32,530 nucleotides of DNA from Erysipelotrichaceae bacterium (GTDB lineage Bacteria; Bacillota_I; Bacilli_A; Erysipelotrichales; Erysipelotrichaceae): the NCBI GenBank assembly GCA_017432545.1, contig JAFRJA010000031.1:1-32530 (forward strand). Reading direction: 5' to 3'. The translations under genes and the position numbers were made by a program. The notes under the pieces were generated by a model. It searched no databases. It was not told the origin of the DNA and saw nothing but the letters and a program-made list of their open reading frames with translations. Positions 1-8,475 of this stretch are shown here, one piece after another (positions within the stretch are counted from its first letter, which is position 1; the number at the start of each line of letters is the position of its first letter).

Positions 1-1345
1 CATTCCACAGGATAAACGATTCGTCCTGACTGGGATAGCGGTTACGGAAAGCAATTAGCTTGCCATAGTAGTTAAGCAGACTGTTTTCATCAGCGAGCTG
101 TTCCTTGACCGTACCATTTACCTGTTTATTTTTGGCGTATGAAGAACCTTCCGGATCCTGGATAGTATCATCATCGCCCCATAACATCGCCAGTCTTCTG
201 TTGGCGTCTGTATTAGTGCCACCACGTGTTCCTTTCATACCGATCTCTTCACCGTAATAGATGAAAGGCGAGCCTGGTGATAAGATATACAGATTCGCTC
301 CCATGTAGGCTAAACCATTGGAAACATTGAGATAACCAGCGCATCTGTCCATATCGTGATTGGAAATGAATGGAATGGCAATCGCATGTCTGTTCTGTTT
401 CTGTATGGCTTCCTGGTATTTTTCTATGTAGTTTGTAAAAGTATTGATATTGTTGCCCTTAGCAGTTTGAGCGATCAGGCCTTCAGCTTGAGCGATCGAG
501 AAGTTGAAACAGTTCATCGCCTTGATGTATTCACTTATTTCTCCTTCGCTACTCCATACTTCTCCAACCAGATAGACATCGTCTTTTATTTTTCTCAGTT
601 CATCACAATACCAGTTCCAGAAATCAACTGAGGTCTTGTTGTCATTCATATAGACATATTTAGCCGCATCAAATCTGAAACCATCGATGCCTTTATCAAG
701 ATAGAATTTTGCGATATTAAGTACTTCTTCTCTTACTTTTTCATTCTCAAAATTTAATTCCGGCATATCATCGGAAAAGTTGCATTCGTAGCTCTGATTG
801 GTGCCGCTTATCTGTTTGAATCTGCGGTTAGCCGGGATCTTATCATTATCCGCATAGACATAGTAATCATAGTATTGATTATTAATATCCTTATTCTGAT
901 GGGCTTTAACGAATTCCTTGAACCATTCATTGCGATCGGAAGTATGGTTTATGACCATATCCAGAATAATCTTGACGTTGCGTTTATGAGCCTCTTGAAT
1001 CAGTTTGTCCAGGTCTTCCTGTGTACCAAATGATGGATCGATCTCATAGTAATCGATGACATCATATTTGTGGTAGGAAGGGGATTTGAAGATCGGAGTC
1101 AGCCAGATGCCCTGAATGCCTAAAGATTTGCCTGAATCGATATCACCGTCATTTAGATAATCAAGCCTTTTGATTATACCCTTAAGATCACCGATCCCGT
1201 CATTATTGGAATCAGAAAAAGAACCGGTAAAGATCTCATAGAAAACGCGATAATTGTCCTCGATCGGATCGACATTCTTCTTTTTACAGCCGCTTCCCGA
1301 TAATAACAACGTTATCAGCAGAATTATTAATAAACCTTTTTTCAT
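1..1345 (-). CDS. GH13 alpha-amylase-family lipoprotein (3' end beyond window)
   Basis: A secreted glycoside hydrolase of family 13, probably cleaving alpha-1,4-glucans such as starch or maltodextrins. Reading leftward from the ATG at 1345, the protein opens with MKKGLLIILLITLLLSGSGC, a lipoprotein-type signal with Cys20, although the -3 residue is Gly rather than the usual Leu. The four GH13 regions follow: DMVINHTSD, GFRFDAAK (nucleophile Asp), LVGEVW (acid/base Glu) and ISNHDMD (third acid). About 448 codons are visible and no stop is reached, so the C-terminus lies beyond position 1. The ATG follows the GH53 stop after one base (TGA-T-ATG), with an AGGTG ribosome site inside the end of GH53, so the two genes are co-transcribed and probably translationally coupled. 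Family is secure; exact substrate is not. Confidence 0.93.
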   Translation of the reverse strand, partial: MKKGLLIILLITLLLSGSGCKKKNVDPIEDNYRVFYEIFTGSFSDSNNDGIGDLKGIIKRLDYLNDGDIDSGKSLGIQGIWLTPIFKSPSYHKYDVIDYYEIDPSFGTQEDLDKLIQEAHKRNVKIILDMVINHTSDRNEWFKEFVKAHQNKDINNQYYDYYVYADNDKIPANRRFKQISGTNQSYECNFSDDMPELNFENEKVREEVLNIAKFYLDKGIDGFRFDAAKYVYMNDNKTSVDFWNWYCDELRKIKDDVYLVGEVWSSEGEISEYIKAMNCFNFSIAQAEGLIAQTAKGNNINTFTNYIEKYQEAIQKQNRHAIAIPFISNHDMDRCAGYLNVSNGLAYMGANLYILSPGSPFIYYGEEIGMKGTRGGTNTDANRRLAMLWGDDDTIQDPEGSSYAKNKQVNGTVKEQLADENSLLNYYGKLIAFRNRYPSQDESFILWN

Positions 1346-1346
1346 A

Positions 1347-3329
1347 TCAGTCACCTGTCCTGTTCAATAAGCCATCATCTATCTTGCCCCAGGCGCCATT
1401 TCCTTCACCTGCACATTTCACATATATTCCGACTTTCAGATCATCTGTACCATTGTATTCAAAACTGATCTTTCCTGTATCCCAGCTGTTGTAGGAAGTG
1501 ATCTTCATAGGTGCTTTTTCACTTAGCTGGTCATTTGCTTTGACATAGGCATATATATCCGATTCACCTGAATCACCACCCATTATTGAGATAGAGAAAG
1601 AATATTTGCCTGCTTCAAGATCTTTTACTTCCTGTTCCAGTTCAAATTCGATTGTATTGGTATTTTTGGACCAGAAATGATAATGCCTGTTTCCGCTTAA
1701 AGAATCGGTCTGCTTGTCTTCGACGTAGAGTTCATCTGCATCTTTTATTTTGTTTAAAATCCATGAAGCAGGAACGGCAGTCTTGTTTTCATCAGCTTCA
1801 AAGGAATAGTTCTGAAGGTAGTTATATTCAATCATAGAGACATAACAATACGCATCTTGATTTCCGGCTACGCCATGGATCTGATAGGTCTTAACGCCAT
1901 TGTTTTTCATTTTTTCATGATCAAAATCATCCCATTCAACATCAATTTCCTGTTTGGAATTATCGGACATGATCGCATTGACGGTTTTAGGTAAGACTAT
2001 CTCATCATTAAGGTCAATCTGAATATGACTGTCTTCAATCGAATCGGCAGTCAAAGAGATAAGATTGCCTTTCTTACATAATTCAAAAAGCTTCAATGAT
2101 TCAAGAGGATGGCCGTTTGAGTCAAAGAAAGCCTGATTATCAACGGCTGAACCACCATAGTATTTTCCAGCATCATCAGGATCATATTCTGAAGCGTAAG
2201 AGCTGGCCCAGCCTGATCCGTATTCTTCCCAGAGTTTTGAGTTTTCTTCATAAGAACTTGTGCCGACTGTTATCCAGGCACCTTCCCAATAACAGATACC
2301 CAGACAGTCTTTTATTTTATTCACCGCGGTATCGATAACATCCAGTATCGCATTTGTCTGGCCCTGAATGGAGTAGGGGTAGTTCTTGGTTACGGCACTT
2401 TCATTTGAGATCGTGTTACCGGAAAAGTCGCTGTCATCCGGCGTATAGGCATAGGATGTTTCAATGATCATCGTCTTTTTATCATAGAGTTCATTGATAC
2501 TGTTAAGGACATTGGTTAAATTTTCAAGAGAACCATGCCAATAAGGATAATACGAGCTCGCAAAGACATCATAGTCCAGGTCATAGTAGTTAAGCTTCTT
2601 GGCGTAATCAAGATAAGCTCCTTCTTTTTCCGGATTAGCGAAATGCACAGCGATAAGTGCTTTCGGATATACCTCTCTGATCGCTTTAGAGCCATTGGCC
2701 ATAAGGTGATAGATGATATTCATCCAGATCTTCTCGCCAGCCATGGCACCATTTGTTTCATTACCGATCTGGACCATTGCGACATCGATTTTTTCTTTTT
2801 TGAGAAGGTTTAAAGATTCTTTGGTATATTCGTATAAGGCAGCGGCTTTGTCTTCGATCTCCATGCCTTTCCAGGCTTTAGGAGCCATCTGTTTGCCTGG
2901 ATCAGCCCAGAAGTCTGAATAGTGGAAATCAATGATCATTTTAAGACCGTATTGTTTAGCTCTTTTAGATATTTCTAAAGCAGTATTGATATCGCAGTTT
3001 CCACCACCGTAGCCGTTTCTGCTTTCGTCGAAAGGGTCATTCCAGACTCTGACTCTGATATGAGTTATTCCGCTTTCAGCCAGGACTTTAAAGATATCTT
3101 CTTCATTCCCCTCATAGTCATAGAACTTTACGCCGCTGTTTTCCAAAGCAATTACCGAACTTAAGTCCACGCCCATGATAAAGTCATCAGGAATGTTTTC
3201 GATCTTCCGGATATAGACTTCATCAGAAGATGTTACCTTATCTACTGATTTTGTGCCACATGCGCATAACAAAATAAGCATCATTAGGGATAAGCTGATT
3301 ATTATGGTTTTTTTAATTCTTTTCATCAT
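1347..3329 (-). CDS. GH53 arabinogalactan endo-beta-1,4-galactanase, lipoprotein with C-terminal Ig-like and CBM-like domains
   Basis: An extracellular galactanase (GH53) that would cut beta-1,4-galactan side chains of pectin. Residues 1-24 form a lipoprotein signal ending in the lipobox LCAC (lipidated Cys24). The GH53 barrel spans about 50-420, with acid/base Glu191 in QIGNET and nucleophile Glu290 in IIETS, and the family motifs IRVRVW and IDFHYSDFWADPGKQ. Residues 425-500 look like a bacterial Ig-like linker domain, and about 505-660 resemble a carbohydrate-binding module of the NYSFE..W type. It is first in an operon with the downstream GH13 lipoprotein. Two adjacent ATGs (3329 and 3326) could start it. 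No ribosome site precedes them, and a TAGAAT hexamer sits 7 bases before the second ATG, so MKRIKK may be the true start on a leaderless mRNA. Confidence 0.95.
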   Translation of the reverse strand: MMKRIKKTIIISLSLMMLILLCACGTKSVDKVTSSDEVYIRKIENIPDDFIMGVDLSSVIALENSGVKFYDYEGNEEDIFKVLAESGITHIRVRVWNDPFDESRNGYGGGNCDINTALEISKRAKQYGLKMIIDFHYSDFWADPGKQMAPKAWKGMEIEDKAAALYEYTKESLNLLKKEKIDVAMVQIGNETNGAMAGEKIWMNIIYHLMANGSKAIREVYPKALIAVHFANPEKEGAYLDYAKKLNYYDLDYDVFASSYYPYWHGSLENLTNVLNSINELYDKKTMIIETSYAYTPDDSDFSGNTISNESAVTKNYPYSIQGQTNAILDVIDTAVNKIKDCLGICYWEGAWITVGTSSYEENSKLWEEYGSGWASSYASEYDPDDAGKYYGGSAVDNQAFFDSNGHPLESLKLFELCKKGNLISLTADSIEDSHIQIDLNDEIVLPKTVNAIMSDNSKQEIDVEWDDFDHEKMKNNGVKTYQIHGVAGNQDAYCYVSMIEYNYLQNYSFEADENKTAVPASWILNKIKDADELYVEDKQTDSLSGNRHYHFWSKNTNTIEFELEQEVKDLEAGKYSFSISIMGGDSGESDIYAYVKANDQLSEKAPMKITSYNSWDTGKISFEYNGTDDLKVGIYVKCAGEGNGAWGKIDDGLLNRTGD

Positions 3330-3331
3330 TA

Positions 3332-3355
3332 TTATTCTAATATAAGTTAGAATAA
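3332..3355. promoter_or_regulatory. 9-6-9 inverted repeat in divergent GH53/malQ promoter region
   Basis: TTATTCTAA (3332-3340) and TTAGAATAA (3347-3355) are perfect inverted repeats around the six bases TATAAG. Each half contains a TAGAAT hexamer on its outgoing strand: 3348-3353 facing malQ and 3339-3334 facing GH53. A dimeric regulator bound here would cover both possible -10 elements. No good -35 is visible for either direction. The operator role is inference; the symmetry is seen directly. Confidence 0.5.
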
Positions 3356-3383
3356 AATATGGAATTTAAAAAAGGGGTGCTAT

Positions 3384-4910
3384 ATGAGTTTTAAAAGAAG
3401 TGCAGGAATTCTGATGCCTATTTCTTCCTTACCGTCAAAATACGGTATCGGAACCCTTGGCAAGGAAGCATATAATTTTGCGGATTTTTTAGCTAAAGCG
3501 CAACAGTCATATTGGCAGGTCTTACCGATCGGTCATACCAGCTATGGTGATTCGCCTTATCAGGCTTTTTCATCTTTTGCGGGTAATCCATATTTCATCG
3601 ATCTGGATATGTTAGTGGAAGACGGATTATTGGAAGCTAAGGATCTCAAGAAGATCAAGGTCAAAAATGCGGAAAAGGTTGATTACGGTTATCTTTATGA
3701 AACACGTTATCCTCTCTTATATAAAGCTTATGAAACCGGAATAAAGAAATTTGATAACGAATTTGATCAGTTTTGTGTCGAAAACAGAAGCTGGCTTGAG
3801 GATTATGCCTTGTTTATGGCACTCAAGAAACATTTCAAGATGGCTTCCTGGCTGGAGTGGCCGGATGAGAATATCAAGAAACGTAACCATGATACATTGA
3901 ACTATTACCGTGAAGAACTTAATGATGATATCAGATTCTATGAATTCATTCAGTTTCTGTTCTATAAGCAGTTCTTTGCGTTCAAGAAATATGTCAATGG
4001 TTTAGGGATTAAGATCATCGGCGATCTGCCTATCTATATCGCCATGGATTCATGTGAAGTGTGGGCTGATCCGATCCAGTTCAAGCTTGATATGGAACTG
4101 ATGGTTCCGAAAGAAGTTGCTGGTGTACCGCCAGATTACTTCTCTGCCAATGGTCAGCTTTGGGGAAACCCATTATATAACTGGGAATACATGAAGACCA
4201 CCGGTTATAAATGGTGGATCGATAGAATCGATGGAGTTCGAAAGTGCTTTGATGTCATCAGGATCGACCATTTCCGTGGCTTTGAAGAATATTGGGCTGT
4301 GCCTTATGGCGAAAAGACGGCCAAGAACGGTCATTGGGATAAAGGACCTTCAATTGACTTTGTAGGCGTGTTACGTGACTGGTTCCATGATGCTGATTTT
4401 ATTGCCGAAGATCTGGGCATCATCGATGAAAGGGTTACTGATCTTTTGAAGCAATCCGGATTCCCAGGCATGAGAGTCCTTGAGTTTGGTTTCACACCTG
4501 ATGGAAGCAGTTATCATTGTGTTCAGCATCATGTCAAAAACGGTGTCTGCTATATCGCAACGCATGACAACAAACCGATCATGGGTTTCCTTGATACCTG
4601 CAAGAAAAATGATCTGGCTTATGCCAAACTCATCTATGGCTTGAATAAAGAAGAAGGCTACAATTTCGGCTTTATCAGGGCCGGAATGGGTTCGGTCTGT
4701 GATCTGTTTATCGCACAGATGCAGGATTACCTCGGCTTAGGTGCAGATGCGACAATGAACGCTCCCGGCACTTTAGGCAACTGGTCGTGGCGCATGAAGA
4801 AAGGTGCTAATGACAACAAACTTTGTGAGAAGATCAAACGTTATACTCACGCTTTTAACCGTGACAGCAATAAAATCGCTGAAAACGGCTTGAAAGATAA
4901 GAAGAAATAA
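3384..4910 (+). CDS. malQ: 4-alpha-glucanotransferase (amylomaltase, GH77)
   Basis: A cytoplasmic disproportionating enzyme that transfers 4-alpha-glucan segments between maltodextrins and releases glucose. At 508 residues it has the usual length of short bacterial MalQ. The N-terminus has the typical RSAGILMPISSLPSKYGIG. Catalytic residues are Asp295 (nucleophile, VIRIDHFRG), Glu342 (acid/base, FIAEDLG) and Asp395 (THDN). The last motif reads THDNKP where many relatives have THDNDT. A clear ribosome site (AAAGGGGTG) precedes the ATG. It is divergent from the secreted galactanase/amylase operon, which fits intracellular handling of oligosaccharides released outside. No terminator is seen after it; the rpsO promoter begins within its last codons. 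Confidence 0.97.
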   Translation: MSFKRSAGILMPISSLPSKYGIGTLGKEAYNFADFLAKAQQSYWQVLPIGHTSYGDSPYQAFSSFAGNPYFIDLDMLVEDGLLEAKDLKKIKVKNAEKVDYGYLYETRYPLLYKAYETGIKKFDNEFDQFCVENRSWLEDYALFMALKKHFKMASWLEWPDENIKKRNHDTLNYYREELNDDIRFYEFIQFLFYKQFFAFKKYVNGLGIKIIGDLPIYIAMDSCEVWADPIQFKLDMELMVPKEVAGVPPDYFSANGQLWGNPLYNWEYMKTTGYKWWIDRIDGVRKCFDVIRIDHFRGFEEYWAVPYGEKTAKNGHWDKGPSIDFVGVLRDWFHDADFIAEDLGIIDERVTDLLKQSGFPGMRVLEFGFTPDGSSYHCVQHHVKNGVCYIATHDNKPIMGFLDTCKKNDLAYAKLIYGLNKEEGYNFGFIRAGMGSVCDLFIAQMQDYLGLGADATMNAPGTLGNWSWRMKKGANDNKLCEKIKRYTHAFNRDSNKIAENGLKDKKK

Positions 4911-4919
4911 TGTTATATT
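4890..4919 (+). promoter_or_regulatory. rpsO promoter (extended -10)
   Basis: TTGAAA (4890-4895) is followed after 18 bases by TATATT (4914-4919) with an upstream TGT, which makes an extended -10. Transcription would start near 4926. The -35 lies inside the end of malQ and the -10 starts just after its stop codon. Confidence 0.65.
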
Positions 4920-4925
4920 AATTAG

Positions 4926-4999
4926 GCATTGTTGCTGAGTTTGAATCTACTCCGGTTTCTTACCCGGTTACAATGGACGAAAAGAAAAGGAGAAATTAA
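4926..4999 (+). promoter_or_regulatory. rpsO 5' leader, possible S15 autoregulatory structure
   Basis: A leader of about 74 bases separates the predicted start from the rpsO ATG. It contains two CCGG segments (in CTCCGGTTTC and ACCCGGTTAC) able to pair, ahead of the ribosome site AAGGAG. S15 is known to repress its own mRNA in many bacteria through varied leader folds. I cannot match this one to a specific class by eye, so autoregulation is inference from family behaviour and leader length. Confidence 0.3.
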
Positions 5000-5266
5000 A
5001 TGTTAACTAAGGAAGAAAAGGCTAAGATCGTTAAGGATTACGCCAGATTCGAAGGTGACACAGGTTCTGTAGAAGTTCAGGTTGCCTTACTCACAGCTAC
5101 TATCAACAAGCTCACTGTCCACATGCAGTCAAACAAGAAGGATTTCCATTCCAACAGAGGTCTGCTGATGATGGTCGGTAAGAGAAAGAGCTTACTTGAG
5201 TATCTGAAGAGAGAAGACGTCAACAGATACAGAGATCTGGTTGCCAAGTTAGGTTTAAGAAAATAA
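5000..5266 (+). CDS. rpsO: 30S ribosomal protein S15
   Basis: This is the small-subunit primary-binding protein that contacts 16S rRNA helices 20-22 and nucleates platform assembly. The 88-residue length is typical. The sequence shows the family pattern: [14 protein letters not shown], then [20 protein letters not shown] and the final [12 protein letters not shown]. The start is fixed by a strong ribosome site (AAGGAG) 7 bases upstream. It is transcribed alone, from its own promoter (4890-4919) to its own terminator (5272-5294). Identification is secure. Confidence 0.99.
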   Translation: MLTKEEKAKIVKDYARFEGDTGSVEVQVALLTATINKLTVHMQSNKKDFHSNRGLLMMVGKRKSLLEYLKREDVNRYRDLVAKLGLRK

Positions 5267-5271
5267 GAATT

Positions 5272-5294
5272 AGCGGGTTCATCCCGCTTTTCTT
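5272..5294 (+). terminator. rpsO terminator
   Basis: AGCGGG (5272-5277), loop TTCAT, CCCGCT (5283-5288), then a T-rich tract TTTCTT. It lies just after the rpsO stop and just before the next promoter. Confidence 0.85.
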
Positions 5295-5301
5295 ATGCTT
5301 C

Positions 5302-5310
5302 TGTTATTAT
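5302..5310 (+). promoter_or_regulatory. Extended -10 promoter for leaderless COG2509 gene
   Basis: TGT-TATTAT forms an extended -10 whose last base lies 6 bases before the ATG at 5317. A normal start 7 bases downstream of the hexamer falls on the ATG itself. There is no Shine-Dalgarno sequence in between, and the region upstream is the rpsO terminator. Confidence 0.55.
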
Positions 5311-5316
5311 AAAGTT

Positions 5317-6840
5317 ATGTTACTGATAAACAATATCAGATTGCCCATAAACCATTCTGAAGATGATCTTAAAAGGAAGATCGAAAAGAAACTTCATCAT
5401 AAGATCACTTCTTTTGTGATCCGCAAAAGATCACTGGATGCGCGTAAAGAGCCATTATATGTCTATACAGTTGTGGTAGAAATTCCTGATGAAGATAAAT
5501 ATCTTTCTAAAGATATACGCAAATATGATGAAGAAGATCTGAGACCAGAATATAAACAGAGAAATGAGACCTGTATTATCGCCGGTTATGGACCTAGCGG
5601 GATCTTTTCGGCTTACAGGCTGATGGAAGCCGGATATAAAGTTATCGTCTTTGAAAAAGGAAAAAGAATAAAGGAAAGAGAAAAAGATGTCGAAAAGTTT
5701 TTTAAAGAAGGCATCCTTGATGAGAATTCCAATGTCCAGTTTGGAGAGGGCGGAGCCGGTACTTTTTCCGATGCGAAACTCACGACAAGGATCAAGGATC
5801 CCTATATCGACTATATCCTGGATATCTTTGCCAGACACGGGGCAAAAGAAAACATCAAATTTGAGAATCACGCCCATATCGGCACTGATGAAGTCAGAGT
5901 AATAATTGGGAATATAACGGATTATCTGATATCCAAAGGTGTTGAATTCCGTTTTGATGAAGAAATAAAAGATATCCTCTTGGATGATGATCGCAAAGTA
6001 ACTGGCGTAATGACTTTAAAAGGTAATTATAACTGTGATCATTTACTGATGGGGGTCGGTCATAGCGCTTATAGAACGATAGAGGTTTTAAGACAAAGAG
6101 GCGTCTATATCGAAAAAAAAGATATCGCTATCGGTTTTCGGGTCGAACACCCGCAATCTCTGATCGATGAACGCCAGACTTCTTCTTTGGTTGAGGCAGC
6201 CAATGAATACTTCTTGCGCTATAAAGGTGAAAAGGGTGTCTATTCTTTCTGTATGTGCCCCGGTGGGATGATTATTCCGGCGATGTCAGATAAAGAAACG
6301 ATCGTTACTAACGGAATGTCCTATGCTGCAAGAGATTCAGGTATCGCCAACTCAGCTATTCTGATTCAGATCTTTAAAGAAGAGTTTGAAAATGGTTATG
6401 ATTTTCTTCATTCATTGGAAAGAAAAGCCTATGATTATTCATCTTCATATAAAGCTTTTGCGCAGAATATAAAAGATTTCATGAACGATGAATTAAATGA
6501 ACTGATTTTTGAATCAACTTATCCCTTAGGAACAGTTCTATATGATTTCAATCAGTTCTTTAAAAAAGAAGATCTTAAGATCATAAAAGAAGCCTTAAAA
6601 GACTTTAATCGCAAGATCCCTGGTTTTATTGATTCAGGGATAATGGTCGGTCCCGAGACACGTTCATCATGTCCGATCAGGATCAAGCGTAATGAAAACT
6701 ATGAATCACTCAATACGAAAGAGCTTTATCCGATGGGTGAAGGTGCCGGTTATGGGGGCGGTATCATGTCCTGTGCGCTTGATGGCATCAGGATCGCAAA
6801 TGCATTAATATTGAAATATGGAAAAGTACAGAATAACTGA
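5317..6840 (+). CDS. FAD-dependent dehydrogenase, COG2509 family
   Basis: A predicted cytoplasmic flavoprotein oxidoreductase of unknown substrate. Residues 1-80 form an N-terminal domain typical of this family, with RxRSLDARKEPLYVYTV-type sequence. The FAD-binding Rossmann motif is at 90-95 (GYGPSG, Ser where Ala is commoner), followed by VIVFEKGKRIKEREKDV and a VQFGEGGAGTFSDAKL segment characteristic of COG2509. The C-terminus (GEGAGYGGGIMSCALDGIRIA) is a second conserved FAD-contacting region. The 507 residues are of normal size for the family. It overlaps the following SpoU gene by 23 bases, so the two share an mRNA. The start has a -10 box directly upstream and no ribosome site, suggesting a leaderless message. 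Family is clear, function is not. Confidence 0.88.
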   Translation: MLLINNIRLPINHSEDDLKRKIEKKLHHKITSFVIRKRSLDARKEPLYVYTVVVEIPDEDKYLSKDIRKYDEEDLRPEYKQRNETCIIAGYGPSGIFSAYRLMEAGYKVIVFEKGKRIKEREKDVEKFFKEGILDENSNVQFGEGGAGTFSDAKLTTRIKDPYIDYILDIFARHGAKENIKFENHAHIGTDEVRVIIGNITDYLISKGVEFRFDEEIKDILLDDDRKVTGVMTLKGNYNCDHLLMGVGHSAYRTIEVLRQRGVYIEKKDIAIGFRVEHPQSLIDERQTSSLVEAANEYFLRYKGEKGVYSFCMCPGGMIIPAMSDKETIVTNGMSYAARDSGIANSAILIQIFKEEFENGYDFLHSLERKAYDYSSSYKAFAQNIKDFMNDELNELIFESTYPLGTVLYDFNQFFKKEDLKIIKEALKDFNRKIPGFIDSGIMVGPETRSSCPIRIKRNENYESLNTKELYPMGEGAGYGGGIMSCALDGIRIANALILKYGKVQNN

Positions 6841-7522
6841 TCCTACATCTTATTGTCTGGGCATGTCGCTTTCGATCGAAGCGCTGTTACATAAAAAGGA
6901 ATATGTCAGAAAGATCTATCTGTCTGAAAAAGTCTTTAAGAATGATCAGCTGGCTTTACTGATCAGGCTTTGTGAAGAAAACGATATCCCATATATTTAT
7001 GATGACCGGACTATAGACAAACTGTCACTGAAGGAAAACTGTTATGGCATAGCTGTTTTTGATAAGTTTCAACATGAATGTGTCAACGATGATCATCTTG
7101 TTCTGTACGGTTTTAAACAGTTTGGTGAGTTAGGCACAATCCTTCGTTCCGCTGTTTCTTTTGATCTGAAAGATATCATCATTATTGACAGTGATATTGA
7201 TTATTTCGATCCAAGCTGCATCAGAGCTTCGATGGGTTCGATCTTTCAATGCAATATCGAAAGATATGCTTCATTCGATGATTATTTCAAGACATATTCC
7301 AAACAGAATATTTATCCTTTTACTTCCAAGGGACAAAAGGAACTGAGTGAATTAAAAATCAGCGAACCTTTTTCGCTGATCATTTCCGAAGATTACAATG
7401 GTATGGATTCCATATTCAATGAATCCTATTATTTAAGTCATGATCATTTGGATGAGATATCATTGGCTATCAGATCATCGATCATTTTAGCCGAGATCTA
7501 CGATAAAAAACGCAGACGATAG
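6818..7522 (+). CDS. SpoU/TrmH-family RNA 2'-O-methyltransferase
   Basis: A trefoil-knot, SAM-dependent methyltransferase acting on ribose 2'-OH of rRNA or tRNA. The three SpoU motifs are recognisable: GELGTILRSAVSF (motif 1, residues about 103-115), PSCIRASMGSIFQC (motif 2) and LSLAIRSSIILAEIY (motif 3, diverged from the usual N-S-S/A pattern). At 234 residues it is at the short end, with an N-terminal substrate-binding region of about 95 residues. The ATG lies inside the end of the COG2509 gene in another frame. Its last 25 bases overlap, tail to tail, the end of the leftward radical SAM gene. The target nucleotide cannot be told from sequence alone. Confidence 0.85.
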   Translation: MEKYRITDPTSYCLGMSLSIEALLHKKEYVRKIYLSEKVFKNDQLALLIRLCEENDIPYIYDDRTIDKLSLKENCYGIAVFDKFQHECVNDDHLVLYGFKQFGELGTILRSAVSFDLKDIIIIDSDIDYFDPSCIRASMGSIFQCNIERYASFDDYFKTYSKQNIYPFTSKGQKELSELKISEPFSLIISEDYNGMDSIFNESYYLSHDHLDEISLAIRSSIILAEIYDKKRRR

Positions 7523-8310
7523 CTGCAGCGCTTACACAGATCCTTGTCTATCTTATGATTCTGAAGATCTGCACAGGTCTTTTTATATTCTTCTGATTCG
7601 ATGATCTGTTTTAAAGAAACTTCTTTAAGATTTCCTAATGAGTTGTAAGCTTTCGGATCAAGGCAACATAAAGTTACATCAGAATTTACATTTATCGCCA
7701 GCATATCCGCTCCACCATGACATGTGCCTGTTTCGGATATTATTTCATGATCTATATCCGGCCACTTAAACATTTCCGCAAAACTTACATAGACATTTTC
7801 TTTAAGCAAATATGAATTGATACGTTTTGTTTCTTTTAAACCGTATCTGTCTTTAAGTTTTTGAAGATAAGATTTAAGATCAGCACTCAGATTATTTTCA
7901 TCGTAGAAACGCAGTTCCAGCACGTATTTCTTATCTGTTTCGATCAGCCTGTCGATCGTTTCATAATAGTTTTTATTGACGTTGAGGTTATTGACACTGT
8001 GTAAGGAGATCGAGAGTTTTCTTAAACAGTCGTGTTTAAAGATATCTGGATATCTTTTAAGAAGTGTTCCATTAGTGACCAACTGTAACTGCATCTTCTT
8101 TTCATCCAGAAGATCAAGAATTCGTTCAAAATCAGGATGAAGTAAAGGCTCGCCGAGGATATGAAGATAGATGTAATTGCAGTATTCCTTGATCTGTTTC
8201 AGATAGTCATCTATCTGTTTAAAAGGTATGAAATCATGTCCTTTTTCATAGCTGCAGAAAGGGCAGTTGAGATTACAGCTGTTGGTTATTTCCAGATAGA
8301 TCCGTTTCAT
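7498..8310 (-). CDS. Radical SAM protein with SPASM-like C-terminus
   Basis: An iron-sulfur enzyme that would cleave S-adenosylmethionine to start radical chemistry. The N-terminus carries the 4Fe-4S motif CNLNCPFC (Cys12, 16, 19). The C-terminal third has further cysteines arranged as in SPASM domains: GTCHGG, TLCCLDP and DLCKRCSY, suggesting one or two auxiliary clusters. At 270 residues it is compact. SPASM enzymes often modify peptides, but no short precursor peptide, transporter or maturase is adjacent, so the substrate is unknown. It sits alone on the minus strand. The promoter (TTGAAA-17-TACCAT) ends 6 bases from the ATG with no ribosome site, implying a leaderless transcript. Confidence 0.88.
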   Translation of the reverse strand: MKRIYLEITNSCNLNCPFCSYEKGHDFIPFKQIDDYLKQIKEYCNYIYLHILGEPLLHPDFERILDLLDEKKMQLQLVTNGTLLKRYPDIFKHDCLRKLSISLHSVNNLNVNKNYYETIDRLIETDKKYVLELRFYDENNLSADLKSYLQKLKDRYGLKETKRINSYLLKENVYVSFAEMFKWPDIDHEIISETGTCHGGADMLAINVNSDVTLCCLDPKAYNSLGNLKEVSLKQIIESEEYKKTCADLQNHKIDKDLCKRCSYRLRFLS

Positions 8311-8316
8311 ATTTAA

Positions 8317-8345
8317 ATGGTAATTTATTAAGTTCTATTTTTCAA
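8317..8345 (-). promoter_or_regulatory. Promoter of radical SAM gene (leaderless type)
   Basis: On the minus strand TTGAAA (8345-8340), a 17-base spacer, then TACCAT (8322-8317). Six bases (TTAAAT) separate the -10 from the ATG at 8310, so transcription should start at or next to the start codon. No Shine-Dalgarno sequence is present. Confidence 0.6.
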
Positions 8346-8352
8346 AAACTCA

Positions 8353-8381
8353 TTGTATTAAGGTGTAAATTATTGTAAAAT
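8353..8381 (+). promoter_or_regulatory. Promoter of the riboswitch-ATPase unit
   Basis: TTGTAT (8353-8358), a 17-base spacer, and TAAAAT (8376-8381). Predicted start near 8388, directly at the aptamer's 5' edge. Confidence 0.6.
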
Positions 8382-8385
8382 CTTA

Positions 8386-8475
8386 TCGAATGAGGGAGTA
8401 GCTTGCGTATTATGTATGATGCGTGTCAAGCCAACAATCTCGGCTTAATAGCCTGGTTTGCCTTAAAAAGCGAGA
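8386..8475 (+). promoter_or_regulatory. yybP-ykoY (Mn2+) riboswitch aptamer
   Basis: The sequence carries the two conserved loops of this class: GGGAGTAGC at 8394-8402, and the CAACAATCTCGG / CCTGGTTTGCC pair that closes the second arm. Stem P2 can form between GCTTG and CAAGC, extended by CGTAT/ATGCG. The second arm pairs GGC with GCC around TTAATA. This class is known to bind Mn2+ and commonly sits ahead of cation exporters, including P-type ATPases, which matches the gene downstream. The exact edges are approximate. Confidence 0.82.

Noticed and set aside
5455..5877. Antisense 140-codon frame across the COG2509 gene
   Set aside because: A shadow frame with skewed Phe/Ile composition opposite an unmistakable flavoprotein.
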